From the NCBI GenBank assembly GCA_016872835.1, contig VGYX01000010.1, positions 1-64,000 on the forward strand: a stretch of 64,000 bases of DNA, given 5' to 3'. Shown piece after piece: positions 7,488-18,288 of this stretch. The stretch is from Planctomycetota bacterium. GTDB lineage: Bacteria > Planctomycetota > Phycisphaerae > Phycisphaerales > SM1A02. Positions within the stretch are counted from its first letter, which is position 1. Each line of letters starts with the position of its first letter. A program made the position numbers and the translations under genes. The notes under the pieces were generated by a model. It saw only the letters and a list, made by a program, of their open reading frames with translations. It had not been told where the DNA came from and searched no databases.

Positions 7488-8711
7488 GTGCTTGAGTCCC
7501 CCATATCGCTCCTCGGTCTGTTTCTGGTGGTGATCGCCTCGACGCTGGTGGTGGTGGGCGTGGGTGTGTTTCGGCGTGTATCGGTACCGTCATCAGTCGC
7601 GGAAATCCTGATCGGCATCGTGATCGGGCCGTCCATACTCGGCTGGGCGCATCCGCAGGATTGGGTAATCCGCGTGATGGCCAATTTCGGCATGGCGTAT
7701 GTGCTGTTCATTGCCGGTCTGGAGCTGGACCTGCGGGTGCTTCGGCATCGACGGGTGTTTGCGCTGCTGCTTGGGTACGCACTCACGCTCGTGCTTGGGG
7801 TCGCAGCCTGCTGGATACTGCATTGGGTTGTGGCGATGGAGTCCCCGCTCTTCGTGACGATTGCGCTGTCGTCCACGTCGCTCGGCATTCTCACGCCGAT
7901 CCTGAAGGAGCGCGGCCTGCTTCATCATGAGTTCGGGCAAATCGTGCTTGGGGCCTGCGCAATCGCCGAGGTCATGTCGATCACGTTCCTTTCGATTTTT
8001 TACGCGACGAATCATGCAACCCCGATGCAGCAGGCTGGCCGCGTGTTGGGCATCGTGCTGCTGGCGGCGCTGATCGCGGCGTTCATGGCGTGGACCGCGG
8101 GCAGTCGCTGGATGCGAGAACACTTCCCGCGCGATGAGCGGCCCACCACGCAGATTCCAATGCGCCAGACCCTCGTGATTCTCATTGGGCTGGTGGTGGC
8201 TGCGCATGGCATAGGTGTGGAGGTGATCCTGGGTGCGCTGGCTGCCGGCATCGTGGTGGGTGCAGTGCGCACACGCAACAGCCTGACCGCGCTGTACTAC
8301 GCCAAGGTCGAGGCAATGGGATTCGGCCTGTTCATCCCCGTGTTCTTCGTGTCGGTGGGAATGTGCTTCGATCTTGGAAGTCTGGTGGCCTCAAGCAGCA
8401 GTCTGGTGAAGGTGCCGATGTATCTGACGCTGCTGCTGCTGGCACGTGGGCTACCGGCGATGCTGGCGTACGGGCACATCATGACCCTGCGGGAGCGCGT
8501 GTCGGCGGGATTTCTTCAGGCCACCAACCTGTCCTTCATCGCAGTGGCCACGGCGGCAGGGCTTCAACTTGGCGTGATCAGCACGGCAGATGCCAGTGCG
8601 CTGGTGGCAGCGGGCATGCTGTCGGTGGTCACTTTCCCGCAAGTCGCGAGCTTGATCGCTGGAGGGTCGGTGAGGGCGGATGCACCAGACCCCGACGCAA
8701 GGACGAGCTGA
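7488..8711 (+). CDS. CPA2-family cation:proton antiporter (KefB/NapA-like)
   Basis: A 407-residue integral membrane protein with about 12 hydrophobic segments. It has the hallmark N-terminal region (SVAEILIGIVIGPSILGW, ANFGMAYVLFIAGLELDLRVL) and the later HEFGQIVLGACAIAEVMSITFLS. In the CPA2 family these helices carry the acidic residues of the ion path. A C-terminal regulatory RCK/TrkA domain is absent, so it is a transport domain only. It begins with GTG (7488-7490), followed directly by LESPISLLG. It exchanges Na+ or K+ for H+ by family; the ion cannot be assigned here. It is divergent from the RmlD-like gene 66 bases away. Confidence 0.85.
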   Translation: MLESPISLLGLFLVVIASTLVVVGVGVFRRVSVPSSVAEILIGIVIGPSILGWAHPQDWVIRVMANFGMAYVLFIAGLELDLRVLRHRRVFALLLGYALTLVLGVAACWILHWVVAMESPLFVTIALSSTSLGILTPILKERGLLHHEFGQIVLGACAIAEVMSITFLSIFYATNHATPMQQAGRVLGIVLLAALIAAFMAWTAGSRWMREHFPRDERPTTQIPMRQTLVILIGLVVAAHGIGVEVILGALAAGIVVGAVRTRNSLTALYYAKVEAMGFGLFIPVFFVSVGMCFDLGSLVASSSSLVKVPMYLTLLLLARGLPAMLAYGHIMTLRERVSAGFLQATNLSFIAVATAAGLQLGVISTADASALVAAGMLSVVTFPQVASLIAGGSVRADAPDPDARTS

Positions 8712-8784
8712 TACCCAGCCTGAAACCCGCTGGGGGACCAGATGCTGGATTTCCGCCCGCCGCTCATTTTTTTTACGGCTGCAC

Positions 8785-8812
8785 TTGCCTGCATCAAAAT
8801 CAGGCCTATGGT
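8785..8812 (+). promoter_or_regulatory. Candidate promoter for the Cys/Met/His-rich micropeptide
   Basis: TTGCCT (8785-8790) and TATGGT (8807-8812) are separated by 16 bases. The predicted transcription start falls only a few bases before the ATG at 8822. A T8 run lies just upstream (about 8767-8774). Confidence 0.4.
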
Positions 8813-8821
8813 GGCGATGCA

Positions 8822-8974
8822 ATGAAGTCGTCCGCCAGTCCTTGCTCCCGGTTCCAGTCGACTCACATGGCATGTGCCATGTGCGCCTGCTGGTGCCATG
8901 GCATGGATCACACCTGCATGCACGATTGCTTCATGCATTCGCAGGATCGAGCAGGACCACGACGGACTCGCTGA
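8822..8974 (+). CDS. Micropeptide, 50 aa, extremely rich in Cys, Met and His (putative metal binder)
   Basis: The ATG at 8822 opens a 50-residue frame ending at TGA 8972-8974. Residues 15-39 run HMACAMCACWCHGMDHTCMH followed by DCFMH, in which 16 of 25 residues are Cys, Met or His; the whole peptide has 7 Cys, 6 Met and 5 His. Such density is typical of metallothioneins and copper or zinc chelating peptides and very unlikely by chance. GGTGG lies about 7 bases before the ATG as a weak ribosome site. A candidate promoter lies just upstream and a strong hairpin terminator 30 bases downstream, making a compact unit. No family is recognised and no signal peptide is seen. It could be a cytosolic metal buffer; a non-coding RNA is the main alternative. 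Confidence 0.5.
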   Translation: MKSSASPCSRFQSTHMACAMCACWCHGMDHTCMHDCFMHSQDRAGPRRTR

Positions 8975-9003
8975 GCGCACGCATCACGCAGCCCGATCGA
9001 CCA

Positions 9004-9037
9004 AGGCCCTGCTCGAAAGCAGGGCCTGTTTCGTTCT
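9004..9037 (+). terminator. Strong Rho-independent terminator
   Basis: A perfect 10-base-pair stem, AGGCCCTGCT / AGCAGGGCCT (9004-9013 and 9018-9027), closes a CGAA tetraloop and is followed by GTTTCGTTCTT. It ends the transcription unit containing the micropeptide and lies just before the next gene. Confidence 0.8.
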
Positions 9038-9067
9038 TGGGCCACATCAAGGAATCGGAGACACGCC

Positions 9068-9802
9068 ATGGAATCCATCCCAGAACCCGCACGCTTCGAG
9101 CAAACCGAGTTGACCGCCCGCCGCAACGCGTCCGCAGCAAGGCTGAGCGCCGGCCTGCACGCGCGTTTTGACACCCTTCCACCGGTGGATGATCTGATGC
9201 CCGAGCGCAACCGACTTCGTCTTCGACCGGGGTCGTTGCCGGTGGCTGCTGCCTGCCTCGCCAGCACGCTCACGGAGGGTTGCACCATCGTGGCCGAGAT
9301 GTCCGGGGGCGTTCGAGTGCTCGATGATCGCGCGCTCGCAGCACTGGTGCGAGAGGGTTCGCTGCAAGCGCGGGCGGCCGTACGGCTTGCTGCGCCACCC
9401 GAGTGCGTGGACCAGACGGACCTGTTGGCGGTAGCGCGTGCCTTACGGCTTGAACAGGATCTGCTCGAGTCCGATGTCCGGGCGCTCTGGACCCTGCAAT
9501 CCCTCGACGAGGAACTCGTGCTCCAGAGTCTGGACCCTGCCGCTCCCCTTTGTCTGGTCTCGGAGGCAATCACCGGCTATGCACAGGTCCAACTGACAGA
9601 ACGACGCCTGCCTCGCCTGCCGCGGCGCCTCACCTGCGAACTGCTGCAAGCCGTCACGATGGAGATCATGCCAGACGACACCAAGGTCTGGGGTGGTTTC
9701 CTGGAGATCGGCGTGCGACTTGGCGCAGGACCTGCGAATCGCGACTGCGAACGAACGATCGTGTTCGATCGCCCGAGCGCGACCTGGCACCTGGGCGCGT
9801 GA
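9068..9802 (+). CDS. Hypothetical protein, 244 aa, no recognised family
   Basis: A soluble, fairly acidic protein with no signal peptide or membrane helix. It starts MESIPEPARFEQTELTARRN and has a leucine-rich helical middle (TDLLAVARALRLEQDLLESD, VRALWTLQSLDEELVLQSLD). The C-terminal part resembles beta strands (KVWGGFLEIGVRLGAGPA, ERTIVFDRPSATWHLGA). GGAATCGGAG upstream could serve as ribosome site. It is separated from the micropeptide unit by a strong terminator, so it has its own transcription. I do not recognise it; the codon use looks like that of its neighbours. Confidence 0.55.
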   Translation: MESIPEPARFEQTELTARRNASAARLSAGLHARFDTLPPVDDLMPERNRLRLRPGSLPVAAACLASTLTEGCTIVAEMSGGVRVLDDRALAALVREGSLQARAAVRLAAPPECVDQTDLLAVARALRLEQDLLESDVRALWTLQSLDEELVLQSLDPAAPLCLVSEAITGYAQVQLTERRLPRLPRRLTCELLQAVTMEIMPDDTKVWGGFLEIGVRLGAGPANRDCERTIVFDRPSATWHLGA

Positions 9803-9914
9803 CGTTTGCGGCGGGAGAGGGTCCTTGAAAGCGAAGACCCAATGCGTCGAAATGCCTGAAAGCGTTCGACCCGCTCCGCAACACCCTGTTGCCTGTGGCA
9901 CTGGCATTTCGTGC

Positions 9915-10262
9915 ATGCAAGGGTTGATCCTGATTGCCGAGCGCCTTGAGCACAAGTGCGGCGGCGGAACCGGAAATACGGTCGCGACACTGGCGATCAT
10001 CGGCGTGGTCGTCGTGGCGATCCTGGGGCGGTTCATCACGCACGGCATGGACCGCTCACGCATCGAGAAGTGCGCAGGCGAGCAAGGATGGGAGCTGCGC
10101 GGCTGCCAGTGGAAGCTGCTCAGACCAGGCTGGTTCGACAATTCGCGGGAGCGGATCCATTCGATCACCTCTCGCGGTGGACAAGGCCACGCACACAGCG
10201 CGTTCGCGAAGACCTCCGTGCTGGCGGGGGTGTACCTGACCGAAGACCGCGTGGAAGGCTGA
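9915..10262 (+). CDS. Small membrane-anchored conserved hypothetical protein, 115 aa
   Basis: From the ATG at 9915 the protein has a short N-terminal segment (MQGLILIAERLEHKCGGGTG), one membrane helix (TVATLAIIGVVVVAILGRF) and then a soluble domain: GWELRGCQWKLLRPGWFDN, RIHSITSRGGQGH and FAKTSVLAGVYLTEDRV. The pattern (GW-x-L-x-x-C-x-W-K-L-x-x-x-GWF ... KTS-x-x-AGVY-x-TED) is one I have seen in planctomycete orphan proteins; no function is known. Longer in-frame starts up to 9693 would overlap the preceding gene. It is convergent with katG. Confidence 0.6.
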   Translation: MQGLILIAERLEHKCGGGTGNTVATLAIIGVVVVAILGRFITHGMDRSRIEKCAGEQGWELRGCQWKLLRPGWFDNSRERIHSITSRGGQGHAHSAFAKTSVLAGVYLTEDRVEG

Positions 10263-10272
10263 GCGCACAACA

Positions 10273-10300
10273 AAGATCCCCGGCCTGTGCCGAGGGGCTT
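10273..10300. terminator. Possible bidirectional hairpin between convergent genes
   Basis: AAG-AT-CCCCGGC, loop CTGT, GCCGAGGGG-CTT forms a GC-rich stem with a bulge. It lies between the convergent ends of the membrane protein gene and katG, with only short T-rich tracts either side. Confidence 0.35.
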
Positions 10301-10329
10301 GGTCTTGCGAACACTACGACTGTGTCGAG

Positions 10330-12552
<2,223 letters not shown>

Positions 12553-12648
12553 TTATGAAGCCTAGCACGGCTGCCCACTGCACACGTGGTCCGTTGAGGG
12601 CCATTCACGGTCTCGCGATGGGCCAAGCGCACGCGCTACCCTCCGCAC

Positions 12649-13056
12649 ATGCTCGACCGAATCCTCGAACCGACCACCTGCGCGCAGTGCCTGACCATGG
12701 CCATGCTCGCGATCCTGTTCCTGCAGTCGGGGCTGGACAAGGTGTTCGACTTCCAGGGCAACCTGGCCTGGCTGACCGGCCACTTCGCGAAGAGTCCGCT
12801 CCGTGGCGTGGTGGTGCCGATGCTGCTCTCCATCACCGTGACCGAGGTCGCGGCCGGCGCCCTTTCGGCGGCCGGATTGCTACACCTCGTCATCCACGAC
12901 ACCACCACTCTGGCGCTGTGGGGCGCGCGCCTGGCCACGCTGAACATCGTGATGCTGTTTCTGGGGCAGCGAATCGCGAAGGACTACGCGGGCGCGGCCT
13001 CACTGATCCCCTATTTCATTCTGTGCGCGGGCGCGCTGGTGCTGCTGGCGGCCTGA
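12649..13056 (+). CDS. DoxX-like small membrane protein
   Basis: A 135-residue protein with four hydrophobic segments: LTMAMLAILFLQSGLDKVFDF; VVVPMLLSITVTEVAAGALS; then LATLNIVMLFLGQRIA and LIPYFILCAGALVLLAA. The GLDKVFDFQGN motif after the first helix and the overall four-helix layout fit DoxX/DoxD-like proteins, which are variously linked to membrane redox or stress functions. It lies divergent from katG, so a role in oxidative stress is possible but only suggested by position. It is convergent with the GNAT gene. Confidence 0.7.
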   Translation: MLDRILEPTTCAQCLTMAMLAILFLQSGLDKVFDFQGNLAWLTGHFAKSPLRGVVVPMLLSITVTEVAAGALSAAGLLHLVIHDTTTLALWGARLATLNIVMLFLGQRIAKDYAGAASLIPYFILCAGALVLLAA

Positions 13057-13063
13057 GGCGGAA

Positions 13064-13603
13064 TCAGAGACGCGGGGCGGGATCGCGGAATTCGCCGGGA
13101 AGCATGCGATAGATAAGTCGCGGGCTCGGCACGCCACCCACCATGACCTGCTGACGGTCATTCAGCGTGGCGCCGATGCGTTCGAGCGCCTTTTGCGAAC
13201 GCGCATTGCCCGGGCTCACGTGGAACCAGACCATGCGCGCCCAGCGGAACGCATGGTCCAGCATGAGCCTCTTCATCTGGCGGTTCATGCCACCACCCCA
13301 CTGATCCCGGCGAAGAAACGAGTAGCCGATCACCACGCTGCGGTCGGATGGGTTCCAGTCGTAGAAGCGGCTGGAACCGATCACGTTGCCGCTGGGCGCG
13401 TGCAACGCCACCAGCCCCCCTCCGCACGACAGCGCGCCGGCGAAGAACTTCTCGAACACGGCGCGCTCATGGCGGTTGGTCTCGGAGTGCTGCGCCCAGA
13501 TCAGCGGATCGTTGGCCGCCGCATGCAATGCGTCGAGATCATCGGCGTGGATCGGACGAAGCGTGAGACTCTCACCGTGAAGCGTGGGTTGCCAGTCGGG
13601 CAT
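13064..13603 (-). CDS. GNAT-family acetyltransferase (RimJ/RimL-like)
   Basis: A 179-residue protein starting MPDWQPTLHGESLTLRPIHA, the usual opening of RimJ/RimL-type acetyltransferases. It continues with DLDALHAAANDPLIW and a strand-rich core (LVALHAPSGNVIGSSRFYDW, SVVIGYSFLRRDQWGGGMNR). In the acetyl-CoA site the WGGGMNRQMKRLML segment takes the place of the Q/RxxGxG/A loop. VWFHVSPGNARSQKALERIG is the conserved later helix. The acceptor is unknown; family members modify ribosomal protein N-termini or small amines. The ATG at 13603 puts the family signature at the N-terminus; the longer frame is shadow. Confidence 0.82.
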   Translation of the reverse strand: MPDWQPTLHGESLTLRPIHADDLDALHAAANDPLIWAQHSETNRHERAVFEKFFAGALSCGGGLVALHAPSGNVIGSSRFYDWNPSDRSVVIGYSFLRRDQWGGGMNRQMKRLMLDHAFRWARMVWFHVSPGNARSQKALERIGATLNDRQQVMVGGVPSPRLIYRMLPGEFRDPAPRL

Positions 13604-13779
13604 GAGGCTCGGTGGAACGTGGCTCACAAGATCGATCAGCCTACAGACGTCCGTCGAGCGCAACGGACCGCTGTCGACCAGCCCAGGGTGCTCCAGAGAG
13701 GCTTCGGGTTGCCCCACCCCAGCATTCGCGACCCGCGCAAGTGCCTTGGAATCAACTCTCAGCCTGATACGATATTCGC

Positions 13780-14889
13780 ATGCAGATCTCCACCCTGCGC
13801 TGGACCCCTGCATCGAATTGGACCGGCGAAACGGACCTTGCGGACGCGCACCTGGTGCTTGTCTTCGGCGAGCACGGCCACTTCCACACGCCGGAGTGTT
13901 TCGACGCATTGCGCGCGAAGTTCCCGACCGCAAGCATCATCGGCTGCTCATCCTCGGGAAATCTGCTTGGATCGCAGATCACCGATGGAGACGTGCTGGC
14001 GACGGCCGTTCGCTTCGATCGAAGCTCGGTGCGACTGATCGGCGCCCAGATCCAGCCAGGCGAGGACGTGTCCGCGCGCGCGCGCGAACTTGCGCTGAAA
14101 CTCAAGTCACCAGAACTGAGGCACGTGATTGCGCTGTGCGACGGTCTGAACGTGAGCGCGACCCAACTGGCCGACGGCCTGAACGCCTGTGGCGTGACCG
14201 TGACCGGAGGTCTTGCCGGAGATGCAGACCGCTTCCAGGCCACGTGGGTCATGGCGGACAGCCCTGCCCGTCAGAATCAGGTCGCGCTGCTGGGCCTGTA
14301 CGGCGACATCGCCGCCAAGAGCATCTTCTGCACCGGCTGGACCGAGTTCGGTGCGGAACGCCTGGTCACCCGCGCGACTGGCAAGGTCGTGTACGAGATC
14401 GACAGCCAACCTGCGCTGGGGCTGTACAAGAAGTACCTCGGCGAACTGTCCAGCAGCCTGCCCGCCAGCGGCATGCGGTTCCCGCTCAGCATCACCACAA
14501 AGCCGAGCGGACACACGCTCACGCGCACACTGCTGGCGGTGGATGAGGCTGCACAGAGCCTTACCTTCGCTGGCGAGGTGCCCCAAGGCAGCACCTGTCG
14601 GCTCATGCGCACCAACATCGACCACCTGATCACAAGTGTCGACACCGCCTCCAGGGCGGTCATCCCGGCAAAGCGCGACACGGCCCTCTGTCTGGTCTTC
14701 ACCTGCGTGGGGCGGCGGATCGTGCTGGGCCAGATGGTGGACGAGGAGCTGGAGGCCGCGCAGCGCCAACTGGGTGATCAGGTCGTGATGACCGGCTTCT
14801 ACTCGTACGGGGAACTTGGGCCGCTGGGCAAGGGTCTGGTGTGCGACCTGCACAACCAGACGATGTGCATGACCACGCTGCAGGAGTAG
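13780..14889 (+). CDS. FIST-domain sensor protein
   Basis: A 369-residue protein with FIST N-terminal and C-terminal domains. The N-terminal part has HLVLVFGEHGHFHTPECFDA, then ASIIGCSSSGNLLGSQITDG and VTVTGGLAGDADRF. The C-terminal part runs from about residue 220 (ALGLYKKYLGEL, HTLTRTLLAVDEAAQSLTFA) to TGFYSYGELGPL. FIST domains are thought to bind small ligands such as amino acids and feed signalling proteins. The next gene on the same strand, a PAS-GGDEF-EAL protein, begins 5 to 50 bases after the stop depending on its start. A ligand-controlled c-di-GMP module is therefore likely, a pairing seen elsewhere. Confidence 0.88.
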   Translation: MQISTLRWTPASNWTGETDLADAHLVLVFGEHGHFHTPECFDALRAKFPTASIIGCSSSGNLLGSQITDGDVLATAVRFDRSSVRLIGAQIQPGEDVSARARELALKLKSPELRHVIALCDGLNVSATQLADGLNACGVTVTGGLAGDADRFQATWVMADSPARQNQVALLGLYGDIAAKSIFCTGWTEFGAERLVTRATGKVVYEIDSQPALGLYKKYLGELSSSLPASGMRFPLSITTKPSGHTLTRTLLAVDEAAQSLTFAGEVPQGSTCRLMRTNIDHLITSVDTASRAVIPAKRDTALCLVFTCVGRRIVLGQMVDEELEAAQRQLGDQVVMTGFYSYGELGPLGKGLVCDLHNQTMCMTTLQE

Positions 14890-14938
14890 GCCCCTGTCGA
14901 AGCCCTACCACCGACTGCTCGCGCGACAGCTCCGACGA

Positions 14939-16786
14939 GTGATGGGTCCTGACTTCACGCCCGATGACCGTCTCGGCGCGCTGCTTGAGCTGGTGAACGA
15001 CTACTACGAACAGGTCGAGCGCGACCGCGTGCTGATCGAGAACGCACTGGCGGTGAACTCGGAGGAACTCGAGTCGCTCTATGAAAAGCTCCGTGAGCGA
15101 ACCGACGCCGAGCGTGCGGTGCTTCGCAGCCTGACCACATCCGTGCCAGATCTGCTGTTCGTGAAGTCGGTCGATGGCGTATATCGCACCTGCAATCACG
15201 CCTTTGAACGCATGCTGGGGCTGCGGGAGGATCAGGTGCTGGGTCGGACCGTGCACGATGTGCTGCCGGGTGAGATGGCGGATGAGGTCACCCGGATCGA
15301 GCAGGAAGTGCTGTCTTCGCGAGCACCGGACCTTCGGGAGCAATGGATCGAGCTTTCCAATGGTGAACGGCGCTGTCTGGAGATGCTTCGCGCTCCCTAC
15401 TTCGCCAGTGACGGAACCACGTTGGGGCTCGTGGGCATCGGCCGCGATGTGACGCAGAAGAAGCAGGCGGACGACCTGATCTGGAAGCAGGCGAACTTCG
15501 ACACGCTCACCGGGTTGCCAAACCGTCGCATGCTGCGCGAGCGGCTGGAGCACGAGATCCGACAGGCCGATCGCGCCCGCTGCTCGGTCGGCGTGCTGCT
15601 GATCGATCTGGACCACTCCAAGGAGATCAACGACACGCTGGGCCACAAGGTGGGCGACGACCTGCTGGTCGAGGCGGCGCGCCGGATCAGCGCCTGCACC
15701 CGCGAGTCGGACACGGTGGCACGGCTCGGCGGTGACGAGTTCATCGTGGTGCTGACCCGGCTCAACGACGCGCGACACGCGGAAAACGTGGCCTCGAAGA
15801 TCATCGCTCGGCTGGCCGAACCCTTCCAGCTGCAGGACACCGTCGGCTACGTGTCGGCCAGCGTGGGTATCACCACCTATCCACAGGACGCTCAGGATGT
15901 GGAGGACCTGCTCAAGAGTGCCGACCAAGCGATGTACGTGGCCAAGCGTCAAGGTCGCAATCGCTTCAGCTACTTCACCCAGAGCCTGCAGACCGCCGCG
16001 TACGAGCGTCAGCGCCTTGTCAACGATCTGCGTGAGGCGATCGCGCAGGGTGCCTTCCATCTGCACTTCCAGCCGATCGTGGATGTGGCGACGGGCCACA
16101 TCCACATGGCGGAGGCACTTGTGCGGTGGGACCATGCGGTGCGCGGCGCGATCCAGCCCGAGGAGTTCATCCCGATGGCGGAGGAGACCGGCCTGATCGT
16201 GCAGCTCGGGGACTGGGTCTTCCATGAAGCCGCACGATGGGCCGAACGATGGGCCGCACTGATTCCCGGATTCCAGGTGAGCGTGAACGTGTCACCCGTG
16301 CAGTTCCGCGCTGAGGCGGCCAGGTCACGTGCATCGTGGATCGCTCGGGCACGTGACTCCTTGATGCCTCCGCACAGTCTAGTGATCGAGATCACCGAGG
16401 GCCTGATCCTGCACACCGACGTCGACGTGATGTCCGTGCTCGCCTCGCTTCGCGCGGCAGGCATCGAGGTGGCGATCGACGACTTCGGAACCGGCTATTC
16501 GTCCCTGGCCTACCTGCACCGCTTCGACGTGGATCTGCTGAAGATCGATCAGGCGTTCGTGGCCTCGCTGGACAAGGATGGCGGCGAGACCGCCCTCTGC
16601 GAGGCCATCATCGTGATGGCGCACAAGCTCGGCGTGAAAGTGGTCGCGGAGGGCGTGGAGACGCAGCGTCAGGCGGACCTGCTGGCTGGCGCGGGATGTG
16701 ACTCCATGCAGGGCTACCTGTGTTCGCGACCCATTCCCCCGGAGCAGCTCGAGGCGATCCTGCGTCACGGCGCGCACGGCCGCTGA
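14939..16786 (+). CDS. PAS-GGDEF-EAL cyclic-di-GMP signalling protein
   Basis: 615 residues from GTG 14939. An N-terminal coiled-coil stretch (YEQVERDRVLIENALAVNSE) is followed by a PAS domain (about 55-180, DLLFVKSVDGVYRTCNHAFE) and a GGDEF domain (about 185-345) with the intact catalytic motif RLGGDEF. A complete EAL domain (about 365-610) has MAEALVRWDH, then AIDDFGTGYSSLAYLHRF and QGYLCSRPIP. It can in principle make and degrade c-di-GMP. Upstream in frame, CTG 14894 would add LSKPYHRLLARQLRR, a sequence that looks like real protein, so the true start may be earlier and non-canonical. It is directly downstream of the FIST sensor and probably its output. Confidence 0.92.
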   Translation: MMGPDFTPDDRLGALLELVNDYYEQVERDRVLIENALAVNSEELESLYEKLRERTDAERAVLRSLTTSVPDLLFVKSVDGVYRTCNHAFERMLGLREDQVLGRTVHDVLPGEMADEVTRIEQEVLSSRAPDLREQWIELSNGERRCLEMLRAPYFASDGTTLGLVGIGRDVTQKKQADDLIWKQANFDTLTGLPNRRMLRERLEHEIRQADRARCSVGVLLIDLDHSKEINDTLGHKVGDDLLVEAARRISACTRESDTVARLGGDEFIVVLTRLNDARHAENVASKIIARLAEPFQLQDTVGYVSASVGITTYPQDAQDVEDLLKSADQAMYVAKRQGRNRFSYFTQSLQTAAYERQRLVNDLREAIAQGAFHLHFQPIVDVATGHIHMAEALVRWDHAVRGAIQPEEFIPMAEETGLIVQLGDWVFHEAARWAERWAALIPGFQVSVNVSPVQFRAEAARSRASWIARARDSLMPPHSLVIEITEGLILHTDVDVMSVLASLRAAGIEVAIDDFGTGYSSLAYLHRFDVDLLKIDQAFVASLDKDGGETALCEAIIVMAHKLGVKVVAEGVETQRQADLLAGAGCDSMQGYLCSRPIPPEQLEAILRHGAHGR

Positions 16787-16800
16787 CGAAACGCGGCGCA

Positions 16801-18288
16801 TCAGCCCGCCGAATATGCCGGCCACTCGACACCCTGCAGGTGCTTCTCGTAGTTGCGAAAACGCGCAACGCTGGTGGCGTAGAGCGGGCGATTCACCTGG
16901 TCATAGCTCAGCGTGCGTACCGCGCGCGTGGACTCGTGGAATCGCGTGCAGGCGTCATCCCAGGGAAGCCCCAGGAACGACACGAGCGCCGGGAATGCAG
17001 CCCCAGGATCGGTGACCAGCTGCTCGTAGCGCATGTCCAGCATCGGCAGGTCGGTCTGGCTGCGCCAGTGCGACATGAGCCGCTCACTCTCGCGCCATGC
17101 GGCGGCGATCCAGTCCAGTCGCGTGGTCCATGGATACGTGGCGTTGTTGAAGCCCCCCATGAAGCAACTGATCGCCACGTCGCGCGGATCGCGCCGCGCA
17201 TGGATGATCCGCGTGCGCGGAAAGAGCAGCGCCAGCAGCCCGATCATGCGGTTGTTGCTGAGCGCCTTGTTCACCACCCTGGACTTGCCGGGCGCCCGAC
17301 GCGTGCACATGTCGAGATAGGACTTGGAGGCGTTCCGGAAGGCGCGCTCGCGCATCGGGCCAAAGCAGTCAGGAGCCGGAAGATCTGGCTTCCACGCCCG
17401 CTCCAGTTCGCCGGCGAAGACCTCGACGGTCTTGATCTCGCCCACGCCAGCGGCCTGCGGATGGGCATCGATCACGCGATCGAGCAAGCTAGTCCCGCTC
17501 CGTGGCATGCCCGCGATGAAGACCGGGACCTCGCTATCGACGCCACTGCTGGGAAAGTCGCGCATCGCCTCGCGTGTCCAGATGCGCATGAGTCCGTCGA
17601 CCGCGTCGCGGTAGGCGGCGGGATCGAACGGCGCCTGCAGAATGGCGTTGGCACGCGCGGCCGACTCAAAGGCCTCGTCGAACCGGTGCATGCGGTCCAA
17701 TGCCTTCGCGCGCAGGTACCACCCGCGGCGAACGACCTTCGGGTTGGCGCACGCCTTCAGGATCGTGGCATCGAGCGCATCCACCGCCTCGGCGTGGCGC
17801 TGTCGCTGCACCAGCAGGACGGCGTGCAGGTGCGCGATCCGATCCATGATGGCGGCGTCGAAACCGCGTGTGTCGGTACGCAGGTCGGCGAGCGATACCT
17901 CCGCCTCGTCGATGCGGTTGGCGGACTCGAACGCCTCGGCCATGAGCATGCGTGCGGGTGCATGACCGGGCGTCAGCCGAAGGATCTCGCGACAGCGCGC
18001 GATCGACGCATCGGTGTTCCCGGCGCGCATGTCGCCAGTGGCCAGAATCAGCAACGTGTCGGGATGCGAGTGAATGGATTCGGCGGACGCCGCCCATCGC
18101 AACGCCGCGCCGAGATCACCGCGATGTCGTTCTAGCATGGCGCGATAGCGCATGAAGTCGGCGTCACGAGAGCCCGGTCGTAGATACCGATCCGTGATCG
18201 CGATGGCCTCGGCCAGACGGGCGGCGCGGGCAAGTTCGGTGGTCCGGCGGAGATCGTCAAGGCGGCGCGCCCCCGACGGCACGCTCAC
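16801..18288 (-). CDS. TPR-containing sulfotransferase
   Basis: 495 residues. The N-terminal half (to about 240) is made of helical TPR-like repeats (AALRWAASAESIHSHPDTLL, ILRLTPGHAPARMLMAEAFE). The C-terminal half is a PAPS-dependent sulfotransferase: the 5'-phosphosulfate loop is IAGMPRSGTSLLDRVIDAHP, and the 3'-phosphate region is RIIHARRDPRDVAISCFMGG. It would transfer sulfate from PAPS to a carbohydrate or protein. The GTG start at 18288 overlaps the stop of the upstream membrane protein gene as GTGA, which implies translational coupling and fixes this start; the longer frame upstream is shadow. TPR-sulfotransferases of this layout are frequent in planctomycetes and some proteobacteria. 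Confidence 0.9.
   Translation of the reverse strand: MSVPSGARRLDDLRRTTELARAARLAEAIAITDRYLRPGSRDADFMRYRAMLERHRGDLGAALRWAASAESIHSHPDTLLILATGDMRAGNTDASIARCREILRLTPGHAPARMLMAEAFESANRIDEAEVSLADLRTDTRGFDAAIMDRIAHLHAVLLVQRQRHAEAVDALDATILKACANPKVVRRGWYLRAKALDRMHRFDEAFESAARANAILQAPFDPAAYRDAVDGLMRIWTREAMRDFPSSGVDSEVPVFIAGMPRSGTSLLDRVIDAHPQAAGVGEIKTVEVFAGELERAWKPDLPAPDCFGPMRERAFRNASKSYLDMCTRRAPGKSRVVNKALSNNRMIGLLALLFPRTRIIHARRDPRDVAISCFMGGFNNATYPWTTRLDWIAAAWRESERLMSHWRSQTDLPMLDMRYEQLVTDPGAAFPALVSFLGLPWDDACTRFHESTRAVRTLSYDQVNRPLYATSVARFRNYEKHLQGVEWPAYSAG

Noticed and set aside
8702..8777. Terminator for the antiporter gene ending in the T8 run
   Set aside because: The inverted repeats CCCAGC/GCTGGG and CCAG/CTGG are weak and lie some distance before the T run, so no convincing hairpin abuts it.
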